NCBI RefSeq assembly: GCF_017565425.1
Contig: NZ_JAGEMK010000001.1
Span: forward strand, 124,001-188,000
Source of the DNA: Actinotalea soli
GTDB taxonomy: Bacteria > Actinomycetota > Actinomycetes > Actinomycetales > Cellulomonadaceae
DNA length: 64,000 bases
Reading direction: 5' to 3'
The translations under genes and the position numbers were made by a program. Below the pieces are notes generated by a model. The model was not told where the DNA came from. It did no database searches and saw nothing but the letters and a program-made list of their open reading frames with translations. Within the stretch, counting starts at the first letter, position 1; each line of letters begins with the position of its first letter. Positions 7,864 to 16,110 of this stretch are shown in pieces.

Positions 7864-8667
7864 TCAGGCGTGGTTCTCGTGCGCCGCGTCCTCGACGTCG
7901 GTCGCGAGGGTGCCCAGGTAGAGCTCGATCACCTTGGGGTCGTTCATGAGCTCCCGACCTGACCCCGTGTAGGCGTTGCGACCCTGGTCGAGGACGTAGC
8001 CACGGTCGCAGATCTGCAGGCAGCGCCGGGCGTTCTGCTCGACCATGATCACCGAGACGCCGGCCTTGTTGATGCGACGGGTGCGGATGAAGGTCTCGTC
8101 CTGACGGACGGGGGACAGGCCCGCCGAGGGCTCGTCGAGCAGGAGCACCGAGGGCTCCATCATGAGGGCGCGGGCCATCGCGACCATCTGCCTCTCGCCC
8201 CCGGAGAGGGACCCTGCTCGCTGCCGACGCCGCTCGGCGAGGTTGGGGAAGATGTCGGCGATGAAGGCGAACCGCTCGGCGAACGCCTTGGGACGCAGGT
8301 AGAGCCCCATCTGGAGGTTCTCCTCGATGGTCAGGCTCGGGAAGACGTTGTTCGTCTGCGGCACGAACCCGACCCCCTTGCCGACGAGCGCGTTGGGCTT
8401 GAGCCCGCCGATCTCCTGGCCCTCGAGGGTCACCGAGCCCGAGCGGATGTTCACCAGCCCGAACAGCGCCTTGAGCAGGGTCGACTTGCCGGCCCCGTTG
8501 GGCCCGATGATCCCGATGAGCTCGCCGGGGTACAGGTCCAGGTCGCAGTTGTTGAGGATGTTGACCCCGGGCAGGTAGCCCGCGACGAGGTCCGCGGCGC
8601 GCAGCAGCGGCTCGCCCCGGTCGAGCACAGCGGGCGCGCCTCCGGTGGCCTCAGGACTGCTTGCCAT
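7864..8667 (-). CDS. livF: Branched-chain amino acid ABC transporter ATP-binding protein LivF
   Basis: Cytoplasmic ATPase subunit of 267 residues. Walker A is GPNGAGKST (about 55-63), the ABC signature is SLSGGERQMVAMARALM, and Walker B is SVLLLDEPSAGLSP. The H-loop region is atypical (SVIMVEQNARRCLQICDRGYVLDQG), which is normal for LivF. It has the LivF-type tail rather than the longer LivG form. ATG 8667 lies inside the end of livG (17-nt overlap) behind a GAGGAGGAG ribosome binding site. It forms a heterodimeric ATPase with LivG that powers the LivH-LivM channel, and it is the last gene of the operon. Confidence 0.93.
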   Translation of the reverse strand: MASSPEATGGAPAVLDRGEPLLRAADLVAGYLPGVNILNNCDLDLYPGELIGIIGPNGAGKSTLLKALFGLVNIRSGSVTLEGQEIGGLKPNALVGKGVGFVPQTNNVFPSLTIEENLQMGLYLRPKAFAERFAFIADIFPNLAERRRQRAGSLSGGERQMVAMARALMMEPSVLLLDEPSAGLSPVRQDETFIRTRRINKAGVSVIMVEQNARRCLQICDRGYVLDQGRNAYTGSGRELMNDPKVIELYLGTLATDVEDAAHENHA

Positions 8668-9619
8668 GGTGCTCCTCCTCCTCGACCTGGGCCTCGTGCT
8701 CGAGCTGTTCGATGACCTCGTCGGCCAGCAGGGCGTCGTCGCCCAGGTCGGTGTCGTGGTGCGCGCCGAGGTAGGCGTCGATCACCGCGGGGTCCGCCAT
8801 CACACCCTCCGGGGGGCCTTCGGCGACCACGCGTCCCTCGGCCATGACGACCACCCAGTCCGAGATGTGCCGGACCATGTGCATGTCGTGCTCGACGAAG
8901 AGGACGGTCATCCCCTCGTCGCGCAGGGCCTGCACGTGACCGAGGAGGGACTGCGTGAGGGCCGGGTTGACCCCTGCCATGGGCTCGTCGAGCATGACCA
9001 TGACCGGGTCGGACATCAGGGCCCGCGCCATCTCGAGGAGCTTGCGCTGACCCCCTGAGAGAGAGCCCGCGAACTCGTCCCGCAGGTGGTCGAGCTTGAA
9101 GCGGACCAGGAGCTCGTCGGCCTTGGCGGTGATCTCCTGCTCGCGCCGCCGCCAGAGGGGTCGGGCGAGAGCCGCCAGCATGTTCTCGCCGGGCTGGTCC
9201 CGGGCACCGAGCCGCATGTTGTCCAGGACGGTCATCCGGGACAGGGCCTTGGTCAGCTGGAACGTCCGGACCATGCCGGCCCGTGACGTCTTGGCCGCGT
9301 TGACGTTGGACATCGAGCGACCGTCGAAGGTCCAGCTCCCGCTGCTCGGACGGTCGAAACCCGTCACCAGGTTGAACAGGGTCGTCTTGCCGGCACCGTT
9401 GGGGCCGATGAGGGCAGTGATGACCCCGCGCTGCACCTCGAGGTGCTCGACGTCGACCGCCGTGAGTCCGCCGAAGCGCCTCTCGACGTCGTCGACCACG
9501 AGGATCGGGTCGGGCTTGGGTACGCCCGGTCGTGGGTCGAGGCCGACCAAGGCGGTCGACGGACTGGCCATCGCGGGGCTGCCGGGCCCCGAGGGCGCGG
9601 CGGTGGGGTCAGCGGACAT
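8651..9619 (-). CDS. livG: Branched-chain amino acid ABC transporter ATP-binding protein LivG
   Basis: Second ATPase subunit, 322 residues, longer than E. coli LivG (about 255) at both ends. About 40 low-complexity residues come first. The core then runs RRFGGLTAVDVEHLEV, Walker A GPNGAGKTT, the signature SLSGGQRKLLEMARALM, Walker B VMLDEPMAGVNP and H-loop VLFVEHDMHMV. After the core comes an acidic tail rich in Asp, Glu and His. The stop overlaps the livF start and the start overlaps the livM stop by 11 nt, so the genes are tightly coupled. Function is well supported by motifs and neighbours. Confidence 0.93.
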   Translation of the reverse strand: MSADPTAAPSGPGSPAMASPSTALVGLDPRPGVPKPDPILVVDDVERRFGGLTAVDVEHLEVQRGVITALIGPNGAGKTTLFNLVTGFDRPSSGSWTFDGRSMSNVNAAKTSRAGMVRTFQLTKALSRMTVLDNMRLGARDQPGENMLAALARPLWRRREQEITAKADELLVRFKLDHLRDEFAGSLSGGQRKLLEMARALMSDPVMVMLDEPMAGVNPALTQSLLGHVQALRDEGMTVLFVEHDMHMVRHISDWVVVMAEGRVVAEGPPEGVMADPAVIDAYLGAHHDTDLGDDALLADEVIEQLEHEAQVEEEEHHGKQS

Positions 9620-10595
9620 GGAAGGTCAGCTCCTTCTTGTCGCCCATGATGCCTTGAGGTCTGAAGATCACCAGCAGCATGAGGAAGACGCCGATGAGGA
9701 TCCCCGAGAGGGGCTCGATCTGGGCGGGGCCGAAGATGTCGGAGGGCAGCAGCTCGCGCATGCTCGTGCGGACCACGGAGAGGGCGACGAAGAAGATCAT
9801 CGCCCCGAGGATCGGCCCGAAGATCGTCGCCGCTCCGCCGAGGAGCAGGACCGTCCAGACGAAGAACGTCATGGCTCTGCCCATCGCATCGGGTTGCACG
9901 GAGGTCGGGAGGACGTAGACCACACCACCGAGGGCTCCGAGCACACCACCGAGGACGAGAGCTTGCATCTTGTAGGCGTAGACGCTCTTGCCCAGCGCGC
10001 GGACGGCGTCCTCGTCCTCGCGGATCCCGCGCAGGACGCGTCCCCACGGGCTGCGCACCAGGAGATAGACCACCAGGACGGCCAGGAGCACCAGGGCCCA
10101 GGCGGCGATCCGCACCCACCACCCGTTCGAGAGGTTGTTGCCGTACTCGAACGGACCGATGGCCGTGGTGCCGTCGGGCAACGGGGAGAGCGCTTGGAAG
10201 GTCGCCTTGTACGTGTTGCCCCGCAACCCCGACGAGGCCCCGGTCAGGTCGGTGAACAGGGTCGACCTGCCCAGGAGCCGGATGATCTCGGCCGCGGAGA
10301 TCGTGACGATCGCCAGGTAGTCCCCGCGGAGCTTGAGGGTCGGGATGCCGAGGATGAGCGCGAAGAGGATCGCGGCCACGATCGCCACGAGGAAGGCGAG
10401 CCAGAACGGCGCCCCGGCGATGGTCGAGATCGCGAACCCGTAGGCGCCCAGGAGCATGAAGCCGGCGTGGCCCATGTTGAGCAGCCCTGTGAAGCCGAAG
10501 TGCACGTTGAGTCCGATGGCGGCCAGGGCGAAGGCGGCCGTCTGGGGTGCGATGAGCTCGCCCGCGGCGAGCGTGAGCATTCTCTGCCAGTCCAT
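9609..10595 (-). CDS. livM: Branched-chain amino acid ABC transporter permease LivM
   Basis: Integral membrane subunit of 328 residues with about eight to ten hydrophobic helices. Family landmarks: ALAAIGLNVHFGFTGLLNMGHAGF near the N-terminus and the cytoplasmic coupling segment RSPWGRVLRGIREDEDAVRALGKSVYAYKMQAL, which docks on the ATPases. The C-terminal end (VIFRPQGIMG) is also typical of LivM. ATG 10595 has AAGGGG 7 nt upstream and sits 10 nt after livH. With LivH it forms the translocation pore. Confidence 0.92.
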   Translation of the reverse strand: MDWQRMLTLAAGELIAPQTAAFALAAIGLNVHFGFTGLLNMGHAGFMLLGAYGFAISTIAGAPFWLAFLVAIVAAILFALILGIPTLKLRGDYLAIVTISAAEIIRLLGRSTLFTDLTGASSGLRGNTYKATFQALSPLPDGTTAIGPFEYGNNLSNGWWVRIAAWALVLLAVLVVYLLVRSPWGRVLRGIREDEDAVRALGKSVYAYKMQALVLGGVLGALGGVVYVLPTSVQPDAMGRAMTFFVWTVLLLGGAATIFGPILGAMIFFVALSVVRTSMRELLPSDIFGPAQIEPLSGILIGVFLMLLVIFRPQGIMGDKKELTFHVR

Positions 10596-10605
10596 GCTGA
10601 ACCCC

Positions 10606-12021
10606 TTAACCGATCCGCTCAGCGCGTCCGAGGATGCCCTGTGGGCGGACCATCAGGACGAGGATGAGGATGACGAGGGCGGCCGCGTACTTGAGGTCGG
10701 TCGGGATCACCAGGTTGGCCATCTCGACCACCATGCCGATCACGAGGGACCCCACGAGGGCGCCGAAGGCCGTGCCGAGGCCGCCGAGGGTCACGGCGGC
10801 GAACATCAGCAGGAGCATCTGCATGCCCAAGGTCCAGTTCGCGCCGTTGAAGATCAGGGCGAGGAGGACTCCGGCGAGGCCGGCGAGGCCGGTGGCCATC
10901 ACCCAGACGAGCCGGATGATCCGGTCCACGTCGATGCCCGAGGCCGCCGCGAGGGCGGGGTTGTCGGAGACCGCGCGGGTCGCCCGGCCGGTCCGCGTGC
11001 GCAGCAGGAACCACCCCACAGCCAGCAGGACGACGATCGAGATCCCCATCGAGTAGTAGCTCGGGATGTTCAGCCGCACCGGCCCCAGGGTCCAGGTCCC
11101 CGGGATGTAGCTGAGGATGCTGACCGTGCCGCCGCCGAAGACGAGCTGGAAGAGGTACTGCAGGGCCAGGGCGAGGCCGATCGTCACGATCATGCTCTGG
11201 ACCAGTCCGACACCGCGTCGCCGGAGCGGTCGCCAGATCCCGACGTCCTGCAGCCAGCCTGTGCCCGCGCAGATGAGCACCGCGAGGATGATCGCCGGGA
11301 CGAGCGGCCACCCCATGAGGGACACGAAGACGTAGGTGAGCAGCGCGCCCAGGGTGACCTGCTCGCCGTGCGAGAAGCTCGACAGCCCCGTCGTGCCGTA
11401 GATGAGCGACAGGCCGACCGAGGCGAGGGCGAGCACGAGCCCGAAGCGCAGGCCGGCGGCGGCCTGCTGGGCGACGCGCTCCGGGGTGATGCTCGAGGTG
11501 CTCACGTCGTCGCCGAGGATCACGTCCCCGCCGTCGTCCTCTCCTGCGAGGGAGTCGGTGCCGCCCTCGCCGCTCTCGGCGGAGGGGGCCTCGGCCTCGG
11601 GCTCGCCGAGCTCGAAGTTGACGGTCCGGGTCGCTCCCACGACCGCCCGCAGCTGCCGCGGGTTCTGGTCGGGGTCGGCGAGCTGCTCGCCCTCGGGCAG
11701 GGTGCCCACGTCGAGGGTGAGCGTGTAGCTGCCGTTGGCGGGGATCTCGACCGACCACGAGCCGTCATCGCCCGTGGTGATGGTCTCGGTCTCGCCCTCA
11801 GGGTCCTCGACGAGGATCACCACGCCGTCGGCTGGCCCCGCTCCGCCGCGCACGCTGCCGGACAGGCAGCCGAGCTCGGGGCTCGCCACGCACTCCTCGG
11901 CTGCGGCTGCGGCTGCGGCCGGTGACATGGCGAGCATCAGCCCGCCCAGTGTTGCGGCCATGATCGAGAGCGCTCCCGCACGGGCTCGCCATCGTCCGGC
12001 CCACGTCCCAGCTGGACCCAC
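10606..12021 (-). CDS. livH: LivH permease with an added extracytoplasmic beta-domain
   Basis: 471 residues, far longer than ordinary LivH (about 300). Residues 16-40 form a signal-like hydrophobic segment. Residues about 53-140 look like a carboxypeptidase-regulatory or prealbumin-type beta-sandwich (SGSVRGG, TTGDDGSWSVEIPANGSYTLTL). Residues about 141-180 are a Ser/Gly/Asp/Glu linker. From about 185 the normal permease begins (AGLRFGLVLALASVGLSLIYG, SSFSHGEQVTLGA) and ends VRPQGILGRAE. GTG 12021 was chosen because GGAGG lies 6 nt upstream; an in-frame ATG at 12216 would add 65 residues without a hydrophobic start. LivH normally begins outside the cell, so the extra domain would face the binding protein. 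It is the first gene of the operon. Confidence 0.85.
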   Translation of the reverse strand: MGPAGTWAGRWRARAGALSIMAATLGGLMLAMSPAAAAAAAEECVASPELGCLSGSVRGGAGPADGVVILVEDPEGETETITTGDDGSWSVEIPANGSYTLTLDVGTLPEGEQLADPDQNPRQLRAVVGATRTVNFELGEPEAEAPSAESGEGGTDSLAGEDDGGDVILGDDVSTSSITPERVAQQAAAGLRFGLVLALASVGLSLIYGTTGLSSFSHGEQVTLGALLTYVFVSLMGWPLVPAIILAVLICAGTGWLQDVGIWRPLRRRGVGLVQSMIVTIGLALALQYLFQLVFGGGTVSILSYIPGTWTLGPVRLNIPSYYSMGISIVVLLAVGWFLLRTRTGRATRAVSDNPALAAASGIDVDRIIRLVWVMATGLAGLAGVLLALIFNGANWTLGMQMLLLMFAAVTLGGLGTAFGALVGSLVIGMVVEMANLVIPTDLKYAAALVILILVLMVRPQGILGRAERIG

Positions 12022-12301
12022 CGGGGGCCTCCATCCGCTCGTGTGGTTCAAGTCACACCTCTGTACTTGGGTCGGGAGCCTACTGGCCCGTCCGGAGTGG
12101 GGTGCGCACCGTGAGGGTAGGAGGTGCATGTGTCGACGACGTTTCGCGTCCTCGTGCGGCGCGGTGCCGAGAGCGCCTGTGCAGGTGACGCCCGCTATGT
12201 CCACGTTGGGCGGCACTTCACAGGCTCGGTCCTGGCCGTTATCGTTTCGTCATCTACCGGGCCGCACCCCCAGCGACCCGGAAGCATGTCGGAGGAGGCC
12301 C
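12022..12301. other. Divergent promoter region between livH and the acetyltransferase
   Basis: 280 bases with no credible gene. It must carry promoters for both directions. A TATCGT at 12240-12245 could serve as -10 for the plus-strand gene, but I see no firm -35 or operator. Confidence 0.4.
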
Positions 12302-12991
12302 GTGGTCGTGCGCCCAGGCATCGTGGTCGGTCAGGCTCAGCCGGAGGACATCCAGGCGCTCGTCGCGCTCTGCCTCGCGGCGCGGCGTGAGTCGGTCGTC
12401 GGGCCCCAGGTCTGCAGCCCCGACGGGCGCGCGCTGGCCCAGCAGCTCGGCGCTCTCATGTCGGCCCCCGGGGGAACGGTCCTCGTCGCACGGGAGGACG
12501 GCGGTCCGACGGGCCTGCTGCTCGCCCGCGTGCTCGGCCCGACCCCGTTCGCCGACGACGTCAGCCTCGCGGTCGAGGCCGTGTACGTGGACCGGGCGCA
12601 CCGGCGCCGAGGCGTCGGTCACGCGCTCATGGCAGCTGCGGCGCAGGTCGCCGTCGAGGCCGGGGCGGACGTCGTCTACGCAGCGCCCATCCCGGGTGCT
12701 CGCGGCATGCAGCGGTTCTTCGTCCAGCTCGGGTTCGCCCCCGCCGCCACCCACCGCGTCGTGACGACGACGGCCCTGCAGCGGCGGCTCGCGATCGACG
12801 CCACCGCGGCGAGCAGGGCGCCGGGGCGCGGCCTGGACGACCTGATCGCGCGCCGCCGGCACCTGCGCCTGGCCCTGCCGGGCGAGGAGCCCGGGGAGGG
12901 TCGTCAGTCCGCTCGTCGATCGATCAGCAAGCAGGTGAGGCGAGCCGTGCAGACCAGACGGGACGCCGAGTCCTCCACGACGATCTCGTAG
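12302..12991 (+). CDS. GNAT-family N-acetyltransferase
   Basis: Predicted acetyl-CoA-dependent acetyltransferase of 229 residues. The GNAT core lies in the first 165 residues: a central strand (SLAVEAVYVD) is followed by the CoA-binding motif A with RRRGVGHALM near residue 100. A late motif (MQRFFVQLGF) is typical of the fold. About 60 extra basic residues follow. The substrate is unknown. GTG 12302 and GTG 12308 both follow GGAGGAGG; spacing does not decide between them. The 3' end runs 88 bases into the convergent thioesterase gene, so the terminal basic tail is encoded opposite that gene. The same gene neighbourhood (beside polA) suggests a vertically inherited core gene, not a transfer. 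Confidence 0.75.
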   Translation: MVVRPGIVVGQAQPEDIQALVALCLAARRESVVGPQVCSPDGRALAQQLGALMSAPGGTVLVAREDGGPTGLLLARVLGPTPFADDVSLAVEAVYVDRAHRRRGVGHALMAAAAQVAVEAGADVVYAAPIPGARGMQRFFVQLGFAPAATHRVVTTTALQRRLAIDATAASRAPGRGLDDLIARRRHLRLALPGEEPGEGRQSARRSISKQVRRAVQTRRDAESSTTIS

Positions 12992-13338
12992 GTCGACAGG
13001 GTCCGGCCGCGGTGCACGGCCCGCGCCGTCCCGGTCACGAGGCCGTCGCGCGCCGAGCGGTGATGGGTCGCGTTGATCTCGATGCCGACCGCCTGACGGT
13101 CCTCGCCGGCGTGGAGCATCGCGCCGTAGGAGCCGAGGGTCTCGGCCAGGGCCGCCGAGGCGCCACCGTGCAGCAGCCCGTAGGGCTGGGTGTTCCCCGC
13201 GACAGGCATGGTGCCGACCACCCGGTCGGCCGAGGCCTCGACGATCTCGATCCCGAGCCTCTCGATCAGCGTGCCGACGTTGGCCCGCCGGATGGCGTCG
13301 AGGTCGGCGAGGGCTGGGGCGTCGCTGGTGTCGGTCAT
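12904..13338 (-). CDS. PaaI/YbdB-type hotdog-fold thioesterase
   Basis: 144-residue hotdog-fold acyl-CoA thioesterase. The signature LLHGGASAALAETLGSYGA, holding the catalytic-region Glu on the central helix, identifies the PaaI/MenI/EntH group. The sequence GIEINATHHRSARDG and a hydrophobic C-terminal strand complete the fold. Members hydrolyse aromatic or 1,4-dihydroxy-2-naphthoyl-CoA thioesters; which substrate applies here is unknown. ATG 13338 lies only 18 nt from the divergent polA start, so the two promoters must overlap each other's coding regions. The 3' end overlaps the acetyltransferase gene tail to tail. Confidence 0.85.
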   Translation of the reverse strand: MTDTSDAPALADLDAIRRANVGTLIERLGIEIVEASADRVVGTMPVAGNTQPYGLLHGGASAALAETLGSYGAMLHAGEDRQAVGIEINATHHRSARDGLVTGTARAVHRGRTLSTYEIVVEDSASRLVCTARLTCLLIDRRAD

Positions 13339-13344
13339 GGCCGA

Positions 13345-13350
13345 TAGGTT
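13345..13350 (+). promoter_or_regulatory. -10 hexamer TAGGTT of polA, leaderless
   Basis: TAGGTT is followed by 6 nt and then GTG 13357. There is no Shine-Dalgarno sequence, consistent with a leaderless transcript. Confidence 0.55.
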
Positions 13351-13356
13351 GGCACC

Positions 13357-16041
13357 GTGAGCGACCTGGCGCGAGACCGACCCCTTCTGCTCCTGATCGA
13401 CGGCCACTCGATGGCGTACCGCGCGTTCTTCGCGCTGCCGGCCGAGAACTTCTCGACGAGCACCGGCGAGACCACCAACGCGGTGTACGGCTTCACCGCG
13501 ATGCTGGCGAACCTGCTGCGGGACGAGGGGCCGACGCACGTCGCCGTGGCCTTCGACGTCGGTCGCACCACGTTCCGCACCGAGAGGTTCCCCGAGTACA
13601 AGGCCACGCGGGATGCGACGCCGAGCGAGTTCAAGGGCCAGGTGCCGCTGATCAAGGAGATCCTCACCACGATGCGGATCCCGACCCTCGAGCGCGCGGG
13701 CTTCGAGGCCGACGACGTCATCGCGACCCTGGTCACCGATGCGGTCGCGGCCGGCATGCAGGTCCTGGTCTGCACCGGGGACCGTGACGCCCTCCAGCTC
13801 GTGACCGAGGACGTCACCGTGCTGTACCCGCGCAAGGGCGTGTCCGACCTCGTGCGCTACACCCCCGACGCGGTCGTCGAGAAGTACGGCGTCCCGCCCG
13901 AGCGCTACCCGGACGTGGCGGCGTTGGTCGGCGAGTCGAGCGACAACCTGCCTGGCGTCCCGGGGGTGGGTCCCAAGACCGCGGCCAAGTGGCTCACGGC
14001 CCATGGCGACCTGGACGGCGTCCTGGCGGCCGCCCCCCAGCTGACGGGCAAGGCCGGCGAGAGCCTGCGTGCCCACCTGGACCAGGTCCGTCTCAACCGG
14101 GAGCTCAACGCCGCCGTCCGCGACGTGAGCCTTCCCCTCGGTGCGGCAGAGCTCACGGTCCAGCCCTGGGACCGCGAGGCGATGCACCGCGTCTTCGACG
14201 CCCTCGAGTTCCGGACCCTGCGTGAGCGGCTGTTCGCGATGGTCCCCGAGGAGGCCGGAGAGGCCTCCGGGTTCGAGCTCGACGTGAGCACGCCGCCCCC
14301 CGGGGGGCTGGCCGCGTGGTTGGCCGAGCGTTCGCGTACCACCCTCGCTGTCGACGTGACGGGGCGGGGCGCCCCTGCGGAGGGGGACGCCTGGGCCCTG
14401 GCCGTGGCGGACGGTGCCGACAGTGCGATCGCGCTCGACCTCGCCGCCCTCACCCCGGCGGACGAGCAGGCCCTCGCCGCCTGGCTCGCCGACCCTTCGG
14501 CGGGCAAGGCGGTGCACGGCGCCAAGGACGGCTGGCACGCCCTGGCCGGACGCGGGCTCGAGCTGGCCGGCGTGCGGTTCGACACCCTGCTGGCGGCCTA
14601 CCTGTGCCACCCGGACCAGCGGTCGTACGACCTGGCGGACCTCTCGATCCGCCACCTACGACGCGAGCTGCGCACCGAGGGCACGTCGTCCTCGGGCCAG
14701 GGCGCTCTCGACCTCGACCTCGACGGCGGGTCCGAGGCGCAGCGCGCCGGCGTCCGCGCCGCTGCGGTCGCGGAGCTGTCGGAGGTCCTCGCGGCCGAGC
14801 TCGCGGACCGAGGGTCGGCGCACCTGCTCGAGGAGGTCGAGCTCCCTCTCGTGCAGGTCCTCGCGCGGATGGAGAGCACGGGGATCGCGGCGGACCTGGA
14901 CTACCTCACCGAGCTCGAGGCGCACTTCGCCGCGGGGGTGGCTGACGCGGCCGCCGAGGCCTACGCGGTGATCGGACGGGAGGTGAACCTGGGGTCCCCC
15001 AAGCAGCTGCAGGAGGTGCTGTTCGACCAGCTGGAGATGCCCAAGACGAAGAAGATCAAGACTGGGTACACCACGGACGCCGCCTCCCTGACGGACCTGT
15101 TCGAGCGGACTCAGCACCCCTTCCTGGCGCACCTCCTGGCCCATCGTGACGCCTCCCGGCTGCGCCAGACGGTCGAGGGTCTGATGCGATCGGTCGGCGC
15201 CGACGGGCGGATCCACACCACCTTCCAGCAGACGATCGCTGCCACCGGGCGGCTCTCCTCCACCGATCCGAACCTGCAGAACATCCCGATCCGCACCGAG
15301 GCCGGCCGCCAGATCCGTCGGGCCTTCGTCGTCGGCGCTGGCTTCGAGACGCTGCTGACCGCGGACTACAGCCAGATCGAGATGCGGATCATGGCCCACC
15401 TGTCGGGGGACGCGGGGCTGATCGAGGCCTTCCGGTCGGGTGAGGACCTGCACAACTTCGTCGGGGCCCGGGTCTTCGGCGTCGGCACCGACGAGGTCAC
15501 CCCGGCCATGAGGTCGAAGATCAAGGCGATGTCCTACGGTCTCGCCTACGGACTGTCCTCCTTCGGGCTGTCCAAGCAGCTGGCGATCTCGGTGGGTGAG
15601 GCCTCGGGACTCATGGAGGACTACTTCGCCCGCTTCGGCGGGGTGCGGGACTACCTGGCGGGCGTGGTCGACGAGGCGCGACGCACGGGGTACACGGCGA
15701 CGATCCTCGGGCGCCGTCGCTACCTGCCGGATCTCACCAGCGACAACCGTCAGCGGCGCGAGATGGCCGAGCGCATGGCCCTCAACGCCCCCATCCAGGG
15801 CAGTGCGGCCGACCTGATCAAGGTCGCGATGCTCGGCGTGGACGCGCGGCTGCGCGAGGGAGGTCTGCGGTCCAGGGTGCTGCTGCAGGTGCACGACGAG
15901 CTCGTCCTCGAGGTCGCACCGGGAGAGCGGGAGCAGGTCGACACCCTTGTCCGCGCCGAGATGGGGTCGGCAGCCGATCTCTCGGTCCCGCTGGACGTCT
16001 CGGTGGGGACCGGGTCGAGCTGGCACGACGCCGGCCACTGA
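13357..16041 (+). CDS. polA: DNA polymerase I
   Basis: Repair and Okazaki-fragment polymerase, 894 residues. The N-terminal 5'-3' exonuclease (LLLIDGHSMAYRAFFALP; AGFEADDVIATL; CTGDRDALQLV) is intact. The middle 3'-5' exonuclease domain looks dead: the first motif reads D333-V-T where an active enzyme has D-x-E, as is usual in Actinobacteria. The polymerase domain has motif A (DYSQIEMRI, Asp 670), motif B (RSKIKAMSYGLAYG) and motif C (VHDELVLEV, Asp 847). GTG 13357 fits the -10 hexamer just upstream. It works with the UvrABC proteins encoded in the same window by filling the gap after excision. Confidence 0.97.
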   Translation: MSDLARDRPLLLLIDGHSMAYRAFFALPAENFSTSTGETTNAVYGFTAMLANLLRDEGPTHVAVAFDVGRTTFRTERFPEYKATRDATPSEFKGQVPLIKEILTTMRIPTLERAGFEADDVIATLVTDAVAAGMQVLVCTGDRDALQLVTEDVTVLYPRKGVSDLVRYTPDAVVEKYGVPPERYPDVAALVGESSDNLPGVPGVGPKTAAKWLTAHGDLDGVLAAAPQLTGKAGESLRAHLDQVRLNRELNAAVRDVSLPLGAAELTVQPWDREAMHRVFDALEFRTLRERLFAMVPEEAGEASGFELDVSTPPPGGLAAWLAERSRTTLAVDVTGRGAPAEGDAWALAVADGADSAIALDLAALTPADEQALAAWLADPSAGKAVHGAKDGWHALAGRGLELAGVRFDTLLAAYLCHPDQRSYDLADLSIRHLRRELRTEGTSSSGQGALDLDLDGGSEAQRAGVRAAAVAELSEVLAAELADRGSAHLLEEVELPLVQVLARMESTGIAADLDYLTELEAHFAAGVADAAAEAYAVIGREVNLGSPKQLQEVLFDQLEMPKTKKIKTGYTTDAASLTDLFERTQHPFLAHLLAHRDASRLRQTVEGLMRSVGADGRIHTTFQQTIAATGRLSSTDPNLQNIPIRTEAGRQIRRAFVVGAGFETLLTADYSQIEMRIMAHLSGDAGLIEAFRSGEDLHNFVGARVFGVGTDEVTPAMRSKIKAMSYGLAYGLSSFGLSKQLAISVGEASGLMEDYFARFGGVRDYLAGVVDEARRTGYTATILGRRRYLPDLTSDNRQRREMAERMALNAPIQGSAADLIKVAMLGVDARLREGGLRSRVLLQVHDELVLEVAPGEREQVDTLVRAEMGSAADLSVPLDVSVGTGSSWHDAGH

Positions 16042-16110
16042 GCCCCGCTCGACGGACCCAGCCATCGCGCCATCGCCGCACGCGCGACACGTCTCGCAGG
16101 GCCCGGTCCC

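Noticed and set aside
12022-12216. Longer LivH with 65 more N-terminal residues
   Set aside because: The extension has no signal-like pattern, while GTG 12021 has a GGAGG at 6 nt.
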